NCBI RefSeq assembly: GCF_021134715.1
Contig: NC_060020.1
Coordinates: 2,790,001-2,854,000, forward strand
Source of the DNA: Daphnia pulex
Taxonomy: Eukaryota; Arthropoda; Branchiopoda; Diplostraca; Daphniidae
DNA length: 64,000 nt
Direction: 5' to 3'
Part shown: piece after piece, positions 15,001-25,700 of the stretch
Position numbering within the stretch: position 1 is the first letter of the stretch
Layout of the letters: every line of letters starts with the position of its first letter
Position numbers and translations under genes: made by a program
The notes under the pieces: model-generated
Seen by the model: the letters and a program-made list of their open reading frames with translations, nothing else
The model's database searches: none
What the model was told of the DNA's origin: nothing

Positions 15001-18000
15001 AGAATGATGACGGCATCGCACGTATATATATAGTACCTGTACACAATATTTGACACACAACAAGGATAAGCGGGCAGACTCGTGCGCAGGTGGAAATGGT
15101 ATATACTATATTAGATATATCCCCGTTCATTTCCTATCGTGTGACATTTCTCCGGTTATATGCAGTATTTGACTGGCCTCTGGCGAACAGAAGGTGTTTT
15201 CTGGCGGCAGCAATCCAATCATCGCAGATGGATAAGAAATAAAAACCTAAAAACGCGCTCCGGCGGCCAGTCAAGCCCAGCCTAGGAGCGATTCTCTGTT
15301 CCGTTTTTTTTTCTTTTGACATTGGATCTCCTTTACTTGCAACATATTCCGAAATTGCCACGTGTATCGGAATCAGACAGAACACAAACATTTATGTCAC
15401 CGTCTAGAAGACAGGACGCACCTTGAAAATGTTGGCGAGATGACGGCGACTTGACGGAATTGGCTTCCTGTTTTGACGGAATTGCCCGCCATCTCGTAGT
15501 CGCACGTCTAACATATGTCTATATATGATATGTGGATGCAATCAAGATGACGGGCTAATGCGCTCTAATATTACCAGGTGTGACATTCTGGTCTACTACC
15601 TGCTCCGGATTCGATCCTTAATAATATTGGATACAACAATTCCGCACATAGTAGTATATCCGTTTAGTTGATAGTTGTTAAAAAAACAAGTCGCTGAAGA
15701 ATCTAGCGCAACTCTTTTCGGAAATAGAACATTTCAATAAACAATGGACTGCGCTGGATATAGTTAGTTTTCTTCTCGTTACTTGAGTGCTGTATGAGAG
15801 TGGGCGGTCTATTTGTAAATACCATGGGCCAGGAATAACACCGTTTGGCCTCACTCTCTTTTGTCTATACATGTACGTATATCGCTGGAGTGAAGGAGGC
15901 CGGGCTTTGTTATGTTGTTTTTTCCAGCTCTGCCATTTGGCAGCTTTGGAGTTGTTTGACCCGGTGTCCAAAATTCCGTGCTGGCAAAATTCTGTGAAAA
16001 TGCAATTTTTCATAGGACACGCAAGGGAGCCGCTATTTTGCTCTCCTTATTGTCTCAACAAAAGAGAAAGAAAAGGCCGGCGCGAGCGTCAGTCAACAGC
16101 GAGTTTACTCATTGTGACGTAACATTGGCAGCTGTTGTCTTTTCCATCCAATTTTCCACTTCAGCCACAACAAAACGCTTTTTATTCTCACTGCCCCGCT
16201 TCTGGCTGGTTTTTTTCTCATCGTACACACGTTTTAGACACTGTCTCGGCTGCTGGCATTCGTGGAAATCCGGCGGCACTACCCTACACCCAAGGTTATA
16301 TTATTATACTTGCACAATAACTTCGTTTACCCAGAATCAAATTGAAGGTTAAACAAGAGCCTGGAATAACTGCGTATAGTGCGTTCTTATATTATACCTG
16401 AAGTGTACAACGTTATCGTCTGAACTGTATGATGCTTTTGATTCTTGATAATAAAAATGACTGGCTGCTTTTATTATTTGACTAAAAATAATAAAACGAA
16501 TAACGGATCCCTTTTCACAATAAAAGTACTTTTGTCAGTTGTAGCGGTGCCAACTGGGAAATGTTTCAATGACATGTCTATAAGACTATGACCCGAAATT
16601 GACGCAATCTTCCGGTTGCTGCAGTGCTGGACGGCTCTTAATCAATTTCACCACACATCAGTCGTACTATACACGTTTGATTCAAATCCCTGTGATGTTA
16701 CATGTCCCGCAGCGTAGCCAAAATACGAGTTAGTCACGTCTAACTCTAATTCAAAGCAACGACAACGGATGGGAATTTTCAAAGCCGTCTTGAATCGCAC
16801 GAAACTACAAGACCGAACTTAACGGGCGTAACGTAAATATAGCAGCATCATATTCATTCCACAGCTGAGCATCATATACGCACAGCACAATGCTGCTCAA
16901 GTGATGGGACTTGGGGCAATTGGCATATACGGACCTCGAGTAATGGCTTCCGGCTGATAAAGAATGAGGAAAAATGGCTAAATTTTTGCTGGAACAGAAG
17001 ATCACGTATTCCCTTTTTCCTTGGCCGGCATACTTGCAAGGCTCATGCCATTTTCAAGTGCCCATTTATTTCTACTTATGTGCGTTTCTTGTTCAACATA
17101 CAAAGGAGAAGAGAAATGAAGTGTGCCCAACAGGGCGATCCAGCGACCGTCTTTCAGAACTTTTGTCATTTTAGATTCCAAACGACGGGAATAAATCGTT
17201 TCCACGGTCCATTTCGATGTGGAATAGACCTAATATTCGAGGCACATTAGACTTAATCGTTTTCCCCCTTTTATATTCATGGCGCTGACTTTTCAAAGAC
17301 AAGATAATGGCAAAGACCTCTTTTAATAAACGAACCGACAAAATCATCTTCTACTTCAATGATTGTTCATTTGAGCTTGACAACTTAGAGAACTGTCATC
17401 CGATGGAAACATCATTTGTCAACAGAAGAAATCGAGTCTAAATTGTCGCGTCAGCTGAATCATTTCCGTTTCGATTACGTCAGCGGGAAATCAAAAATAA
17501 GAAAACAAGCAAACGTGAGAAGATCTAAAAGGGATATGACGTAGAAATGCTTTTCAGATTTTCAGAAAAGCGCGGCGCTGTTATCCCTTTATGGTTGAAG
17601 AAGCGTCCCATCACGTTCTCGTCGAAATGCACGAGTCCTCCCGACCGTAGTCGTTGGATCATATCCGCCAGCGCAGTTCTTCATTTCGCTCTTATTCCCA
17701 CTTCGCTTTAGACGGGTTTAGATATGCCCCGAATGCTTGGCGTTTGTAGAGTTGCCACTTTGGGCATAGAAGGGTGTGCCGCACATCATCAGTATTCAGG
17801 GTTCGAAATGTTTCATTCAATATTGTTTCCCTCAAAAATGCGCACAAGCTGAACCAGACGAATGCAGTGCAGATGGGAAAGATGAAAAGGGACTCTCCAG
17901 TGGTTCTGACGAAGAAAGAAAAATCACACGGCGGAGCAGAGGGATAACCACCAGCTGGCGGTAAAAGTCCCGTATGGACTAGACCCATTCATTTAGTGAT

Positions 18001-21000
18001 GAGACGGACGCATTCGCGGAACCGAGCCTAAGGACTCGCCATGCACTTCATCTTGTCGTAGGGCATCTTGGAATTCCATTGATCGCAGTGACCATCTGCT
18101 TGTTCATCCCGACCGCGCTATAATTTTCTGCGAATAGCGGAGATGTGTCGTACTGTCGTCCCTGGAAAAATGATAAGTAGCAAATCAAACGGGAGTATAT
18201 ACGTATACGTGAAAGTAGGAAATAGCCAAGTGGTTATCTGCATTTCCCCTTCCTTTGAAGTGTATAGACCACCGAGACCACGTAATAAAGTAATCGTGAC
18301 CTCGGGTGTTGCGGGTATATACATTGCGGAACGTGAGGCGTTTGATAAATGAAAACGCCGGGCGATCTTCAGGATTCTTGATATAGTCTTGAAGCAATTT
18401 CCGCCTTCGGAATTACTGTTGACGGACGCCTTCGTCGTAGCTCATATATATAGACTCACCCGACTCTAAACCATATCCAATCAGCTTTGCCGAGAAGTTT
18501 CGTATTATAAATGTCATCGGCTCTGAACCTTTTTGATCTAACGCTGCCCTTTACATTGCACGAGATTCCGTGTTACGTATAGACAGTAATCTGATGAGAA
18601 AGAAGCTATAGTAGACTTTGCAACTTCTCGCACGTCTTCTATCTAATTATGTACGTATACATCGTCGTCCAACAGACTTCAGTGTAGAGGTGACGACGTT
18701 GAATGGAGTGATGATGGACGTTCGATCGATTTAGGAAAATATAGTGCGCTATAAATGGCAAGTCATCTCGAATGGATGCATCAATCTTGTTATTTTCTCC
18801 CCGTTTGGCCAAGAGATTATATTACGTCAATGGATATTTCCGTTTGGCAACATTTGCCAAAACCAACAGATTGGCTCCGTATAGCAACGATCCGTATGTG
18901 CTAGACTAGTAGACTGCATAGCATCGTTGCGGATGATCTTTTGCCAAGTTCCATCGCAATGGAAAACAAATAGACGGCCAAATGAAATAAATAAACTAAC
19001 CTTCGTATATGTTGTGCTGTGTATACTGGAAACGAGAGTGAAATATGAGCTGGGTGTATGGCGATGCTATGTCAAATAATTACAAGAATTTCCTTATTTA
19101 CGGAATTCTCTTCGCTTCCATCACTATAGCCTATCTATATAAGGACAACATATTTCTCTCTGATTGGAATTGTGTGCAACCAAGAGCAAAGAAAGAAGAG
19201 GAGCAACGTTATACGGGAGATGTCATTTTATATACCCTCTCCAACTCTCTTTATTTCTTTTAAATAAATTTGTCTAGTCTAGACCTCCGGGTACAGTCAT
19301 CTTAGACTTTCTCTTCTTCACTCTTTTCTTGACAAAATACACGAGGGAGACATATAAAAATGGGTTCTGCTGAAGCCTATATTTATACGTTGTATACGTG
19401 TAATAGCTTTCATCTTAAGATCCAGTCTTATACGCCCCTCTCTTTGATGTCTGTCTTGCTGCCTTCGCCGCAGACCCAACAAGTTCACGTTCGCTAGTAT
19501 TGACGAACATGCCACCGACTGCTGAGTTGAGGCCGCTCCGCCATTATTGATGGGCACACATACGCAATCGGTTGATCTCTCTCGTCGAGTTTGAGTCAGC
19601 ATTCCATGGCATGTCATCAAAAAGAATAGAATTAAAGGAGCCTTTGACGCTAAAATGCGACAATTCCACGAGGCACGAGGGTTTTGGATTGGGAGGGCTG
19701 AAGGCGAGTTCAAAAAGAGTCCCTTCTTATTCTTTATTCACTCTTCTTATATTCGTACCTCGATCATACACGCTTGACCTTTGTCCATAGACAGTCTTTT
19801 TATTTTTCTTCGTTGACATTATTTTGATCAAGATTTCAGCTCCAGAAGAACAACGCTGGCTGATGTTCCTTTTCTTTGTCATCGATTATCGTTAAAGAAA
19901 GTCTTTCTCGAGTTCCTTTTGACGTCCAAATCCCCCTCGATCCTTCGTAGAAGTTCAGCTGGTAAAAAAATCTCATTTTTTTGGCATTTGAGAGAATCGG
20001 AGAAAAACGTTGGACCGAAGAAAACATTTTCGGATTACTTCCGTTGGATCTATGTAAGCGAGGTCGTGTTGTTCTCCGCCTAGAGGTTTACTTCCGCCCA
20101 GCAAGATATTCCGACATAGGTGCTCCCAAAAATCAAATGTCTTTGTTCACTCGGCTGGAAGACGAAGAGTAAATCGATAATCAGTAGTACCGTTAGATTT
20201 TGTGGCAAACCTCTACATGCCTGTCGAAGGGATGTCAAGTACCGCTTTGAACTTACGAGATATCCGATACATTGCTTTAAGTAGTTTCGTTACCTTTGGC
20301 ATTGGACTTTTTAGTTCTATTCCAAAATGCTTATGATCCATATCTAGAAAATTGATTGGGCAGAAGTAAATGCTGTTTCAAGATGATGAGAATTTGATCT
20401 GGAACTCGGACCAGACCAAGCTACTTCGAAGAATGAAATATAAGAGTTAGGTAACGGACGATATCGGATTTGTAGTTCGAAGCTGATAGATAAATTGAGA
20501 TGAGAGAACAATTATTATTTCCAAGGACAATTATTTCCAAGGATGGGATTTTCGTTTGCTTCACACGGGAAAATTACATTTGTGTTTTTCTTGTGACGTT
20601 GAAATTGCTTAAATTCGGTGAGTGATTTAAATGTATATTTTCTAGCGCTAGATGGCGTTATTTGCTGGCGAAAAAAGATTTGCTTGAGCAGACGACGCTC
20701 AAAGTTTTTTTAGGATTGACTGTTGAAGTTGTGGCTGTAGTTGAAGAACCAGAAAAGACATTGTTTAAAGTTAACGTAAAGGTATCAATAACATAATATT
20801 GACGAAAATAAAAGGTAAACACAATTATTAGTTGTTAGATGTTTGCTTATCTTGTTGTAACTTGTTTGTTCGCAAATGGTTAAAAGGTTGTTCCAGATGA
20901 TTAAACTGAGTGTTATCATCTGGAAAACCGTTGGGTTTTTCCCGAATTTAATCGAAAGTTAGGGCAAATTTCTCAATTTCCGGTCCATCTTATAGTTAAC

Positions 21001-21226
21001 TATAGTTATCTACTTACGATTGTTACATAGTCTTTGGTATTCTATTGCTTGCCTTGAGTCTGTTTGCCTAGGTGGGTTTTCGGTCTGGTTCGAAAACAGT
21101 AAAAAGTTTGCACTTGTGAGTATTGCTAAACATAAAAACAGCAAGCTTAGGTATTGCCATTATCTCAAATTCCTTTGGTAGCATTCCTACACGCAGGTGC
21201 TGCACACCTGGATGGACATGCAGGCT
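6086..21226. other. gene-free region, no supported gene
   Basis: About 15 kb without a gene I can support. There is a GT microsatellite near 13,306-13,325, a two-copy ATTATTTCCAAGGA direct repeat at about 20,510-20,540, and many TATA-rich strings. A few ATG-initiated frames of about 65-75 codons (for example 18,143-18,352 and 19,045-19,263, both plus) have no recognisable domain, splice context or neighbours and are not called. Regulatory DNA or untranslated exons of milton may lie in the right-hand part. Confidence 0.55.
13306..13325. repeat. (GT)n microsatellite
   Basis: A pure GT dinucleotide run of about 20 bases in non-coding DNA. Confidence 0.85.
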
Positions 21227-21228
21227 TT

Positions 21229-21534
21229 AGCTGGTTTCCCCCGGTATTCCTAAGCATTGGTAGTTATTGATCCATTTGTACCATATAGCTGGCTTGCAAT
21301 ACGTGTAGCAATCTCTTTCAACTTTCATGTGCCAGAGACCTTGGCATGTATAGTGTAGGTTATACCAGTAACCACCTCGTGAACGAACGTCTTTTCGACC
21401 ACACCCTTTTTGCAGTAATTTAAATGGATAATGCATCCGCCAGTCCCTCTGGCAATGATAGGTTCGATTCACTTCCTTTTTAAAAATAGCTGTGCGCGCA
21501 AGTGTAAATGGGTACGAAAATTCTCGTCACGTGA
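21229..21534 (-). CDS. orphan Cys/Trp/Tyr-rich exon, 3' end of an unidentified gene
   Basis: The minus strand is open from about 21,534 to a TAA at about 21,229. The last 81 codons look like real protein rather than chance translation: six cysteines (motifs YHCQRDW, KGCGRKD, YTCQGLW, RDCYTYC and YQCLG) and many Trp and Tyr residues (GGYWYNLHY, AIWYKW). An even cysteine number with many aromatics suggests a small secreted, disulfide-bonded domain, but I do not recognise the family. There is no in-frame ATG near the 5' end, so this would be the last coding exon of a multi-exon gene. A possible acceptor is CAG about 21,493-21,495, but it has a poor pyrimidine tract. No upstream signal-peptide exon was found. 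It could also be a gene relic. Confidence 0.4.
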
Positions 21535-21785
21535 CTGGAAACAGTCAACGGGCAGTTTACTCCCGCAACGTCACGAGGATAATTTTAACCACATGGAAAG
21601 TCGCCATGAGGCACCAGCTGCGGCAACAATTTATGTTGAAAAAAAAAAGCTGTTACTTTCTCGTCGCACGATGTATCGAACGTTTCTTTGAAGCCTGGTT
21701 TTTTTTTTCTACCCCGACATCCGCCATGAATTAATTCGATTTTTCCTCTTTTTTTTTTCTTTTTCTTTTTCTTTTTTGACATTAG

Positions 21786-22039
21786 ATCAAAAAACGATTG
21801 AACGAAAGGCAAAGGCGGAAGCTCCCGAATTCGACCGCGCTGCTGCTTTCATCCGGGAACACTCAGTACCCGGGTGTTGTGAGCCAACAAACTGGCGTCC
21901 GCCCCTCGGGCAGAGACGGGCAGCAGTGTTGCAAGAATTTCGGGACGGCCCGCCATATTGCCTCTTCGTGCGCCGGTGAGCGGTCGTACTGGAGACGAGG
22001 TCGTCGATCGAACAAGCACGTTGGATACGTTCAAGACCG
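21786..22039 (+). other. candidate 5' exon of milton, probably untranslated
   Basis: A long pyrimidine tract ending CATTAG (to 21,785) is a strong 3' splice site, and ACCG|GTAAGT at 22,039/22,040 is a strong donor. The exon between ends in the phase that the next milton exon (22,774) requires only in the frame open from 21,883, and that frame has no ATG and a TGA just upstream. The exon is therefore either non-coding leader or part of a transcript whose start I cannot place. GC content is higher than in the flanks. Confidence 0.4.
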
Positions 22040-22773
22040 GTAAGTTTTGTAAATGCAACGCTCCCTTGAAAGCCCTCCCCCCACCACCCCCACGCTCTTT
22101 CGTTCCAGCGCGCCAGCCCCAAACCAAACTCCCGGTCCATTTCCGAACAGTACTACATGTGGGTTAGATAATTGTACAAGATCGCGTGGAGCTTTCTATA
22201 ATTCCCCTAAACTCCTGGAAGCCTTTCACTCACGCGGTGAAACGAAAGTGGAACCGTCGTGAAGCTGTAACGATATTCTGCGGCACGCCGGAGCATTAAC
22301 AATAATAACCGATTGTACGTTGATGACGTACATTCAGTAACTCAAAATAATGGGAGGTAGATGCACGTGGGAGATGTGCGAATGTGAGAGAAAACTCCTA
22401 GAAACGGCTGCCTTGTTGACCTGCGAAATGAAATTGTCGTTGCGCGCTTTCTACGGCGCAATTTCGAGGGGATGACGAGGCTCTAGAGTTTGTTGCGGTT
22501 GACGATTTCTGGCTTCAGTCTTCACAGTTGGCACCGACTCTTAAGAATTTGTATTTCATTTATTTTTCGAGGGGGGGCTTTTCTTGGCTCCAGAGTTCTC
22601 GAAACTTTAGTTCGCGCAGGCGTCGGTCGAGTTTCTTTTTCTACTCAAAATAAAATCAACAGTCATTTGGCTTGGAATTCTTTGGCTTCACCCAATCATT
22701 CGTGTTCTAGCCGCAGTTTTTGACACCTCCCCATTCACTCCCACCGTTTGATGTTGTTTCCCTCTTTCTTTAG

Positions 22774-25700
22774 ATCTGCTTAGTTCGGCCTACGCGCGAC
22801 CCGAGGTCGAAAAAACCATCAGCCCAGTCGAAGAGAAAATCCCTCTGTACACGCTGCGTGGTGACTCGGCCGCTGCTTTAACTGGTAAAAAAAGAAAACT
22901 CGTCCACCTCGCTAGTTTTCTGTTTAGTTTGTTACATTTCCACGACTGCTTTTTTTTTAGTTTTTACGCCTGCAAAATTAGAAAAGGCCTTGTCCAGTCA
23001 ACCTACCGTTATGTCCATGTCGATTGGCGGTCAGCAATCCGGCACGCCCTAATTGACTTGCATCAGCGGAATCGATAGTCCTTTAAAAAAAAATGGAGGA
23101 GGAAAAATAAGGAAAAGAAATAAGGTCCCATCTGTTTGGCATGCTTCAATTTAAAGAGCACACTGAACTGTCATAACCTGGTTGCGATACTAAACAAAAG
23201 AACAACAACACATTTGTGACAATTACGGCGTGTAATTTAAAAAAAAAAGAAAAAAAAGCCTTTGACATTTTTCTCATGGTGGGATTTGTTGACTTTGGAG
23301 GCGGAATTCGATTTCATGCGCGCCTTTTCATCGATTTTAAGTTTCATTTTTTTCCCACGCGAAACCTGATCCTCTTATAGTTCTCTCTCATCTCGGTAAT
23401 CCATTATGAGCTTTTCAAATGGCATAAAGTCTCACGAACAACTTTCAAAACAGCCCGTGTGTTTTCATCTTTTCCCGTGCCTTTTCGTGATTCGAAAGCG
23501 GCGCTTTGTGTTTAACCCCTAAAGGAGGAATGACCGATTTTCATGTCTAGTTAATTTTTTTTTAAGGCTTGAAGGTGTTTTTGATGCTGGGTAATGGGGT
23601 TGGTTTGATCACTTTTATGTGCCACACGCTTCTTTTGTTTGTGACGCTGATGTTTTTGCTAGTACGAGTGGGCAGAATAGCCAACGCCGAGTGAATCACG
23701 ATTGCGCTTTAATCGTGTCCGCGTCTGTTGTGTGTGTGTGTCCGACAGGTTACCAAAGTCAGAGCTGGTACATTCCTCCGCCTTCGCAAAGGATTCCTGC
23801 ACCAACTGAAGATCTCCTCACGCCCGAGCAAACCAAGGAAACGTTGAATTATTTTCGTGAGTAAATAATGGCCAACTTTTATTAGGTTGTTTTTTTTTTT
23901 CGTTCTGTGTTGTTGATGTTGTTGTTTACTTTTTTGAGTTCTTGCTGCGATATTTGCCCGTTAATAGATTCCTACTGCGTCGTGTCACTTTAAGTGATAG
24001 TAGGGGGTGCACTGCGCAACCCAAACTGATTAGAGATAACCGGTTTGTCGTTAGTAACAGAAAACAACAAAGCTATTTACATGAGCATATCAAGGCGATG
24101 AACGTGTATGTGGTCACGTAGGCCCCTCGCTGGACAGGTGAGAGTCTTTGGCATTCAAAACTGATTTTGATGCCGGAAGGTGAAAGAGAATCCAGGTGAA
24201 TGGTCCCAGGTAAAACGAGTAGGGTGGAAGTCACGTCTTCACCAAGACATTCTCTCTCCCCCCTTCGCACCTCCCCTATCAAATCGAGAAAATGAGGGAG
24301 GGATTGGGGTGGTGAAAGGCAGAGGGCAAAGAGGAAAGAAGAAGAAGAACAACATTTCTCCTGGAAATGGTTCCCAAGCGTCTCCTTGGTCCAAAGACAC
24401 AAAGAGCCTTCCAAGAGGAGGGCGGAGAAATAACCTTGTGAGCGTGTACGTACTCGCAAGACGTTTCTGTTGCTGTTGGGATGACGGACTGGATGGATTC
24501 ACGTGCCGAGACAGAAACGAAGCAGTCGGTGGTTTTCTCTGGGTCCTGGACTTTTCGGTCGATCAATCTGATTGTGTGATTTCTTGCCTCCCGTTTTCTC
24601 GTGAAGGGAAACCTCCTTCACGAAAGAGAGCCAGTGGTTTTTGTTGTTGTTGCCGTCGTTGTCTCGGTTGTTTTTTATACTAAGCCAAAAGGGAAGAGGT
24701 AGAAAAAGGAGAGAGACGAAGAAAAGAGACTCAGAGAAATGGGGAAAATTGGTAAGAAGAAGAATAAGAAAAACAATGGCCGCTTTGGCGGAACTAATTG
24801 CGTGCCGATACTGCCGACTGGCCGTGCGGCGCGTAGCGCGAGCGGCCCAGTACGTCCCGAGATCGCTTCCATCGAGCTCGCTTTCAAAGGGGCTTCGACT
24901 GTCCCCGCGTTTCTTGTTTTGAATTTGGCGGCCGGCCTCCGGTCGTCGCGAGTCTCCATCGTTTGTCGATGGTCTTGCAGTCGGGTCGGCGGAGCGATGT
25001 ACGTCATCCACGCCGACGACGCATTGGACTCGCTCATCGCCGACGTGCACAGTCGAGGTGGGTTGTTGTTGTTTTTCCAAAGTTGTTGTTGTTGCTGCTG
25101 CATTTCGTGTCGTCGGGTTCAATCCGGAATTTATGTGGGTCATGTTCTCGCTTTGTTTTCTCCTGGATTTATCATCGATTTCGCAACTTGCTCAGTGTTC
25201 ACGTGTTCGTTTTATCACCCACCTACTCCTCTGTGTTTATGTAATTAACTCTCTCTCTCTTTCTTGTTGATTGATCCACACAGTGCTATGCGGCGAGCGT
25301 GTCAGCCAAATGACGAAGACGTACAATGACGTCGAAGCGGTCACGCGCCTACTCGAAGAGGTAAAAAACAAAAAAAGTTTTCTTTCGTTTCTTCGTTTGT
25401 ATTCCACAGATAGCTTCATTCAAGTCATTTCTAGACACCGACAAATTGGGAAATAACGTGTGCGGTATCGGCGATCAACCTTGTATACCGGTATGAACGG
25501 GGGAAAAAAATAAGTCGGGAGGGGCATTGAGATGAAGTCATCAAATTGCCTAGACGGAAAAAGTCGGCTCCTCTTCGTTGACCTCTGCCTTGGGAGAGGG
25601 GGCTAATTAAGAGTATAGAGAAGAGCGGACAAGACTTAAATGAATAACATCTAGAGCGTCAGTCACGCGGAGTAGATCGTGCCCGTTGTTGCCTGGCGTC

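Noticed and set aside
19045..19263. ATG frame of 72 codons with a hydrophobic stretch
   Set aside because: No homology recognised, AT-rich composition and no supporting neighbours or splice sites.
21461..21470. GGTTCGATTC as a tRNA T-arm
   Set aside because: The flanking bases cannot form the T stem, and the sequence lies inside the Cys-rich minus-strand frame.
24073..25248. Long overlapping frames on both strands in the milton intron
   Set aside because: They overlap each other in opposite orientation, are driven by GC-rich or simple sequence and contain no domain. Only the short exon at 24,997 has a phase-consistent donor.
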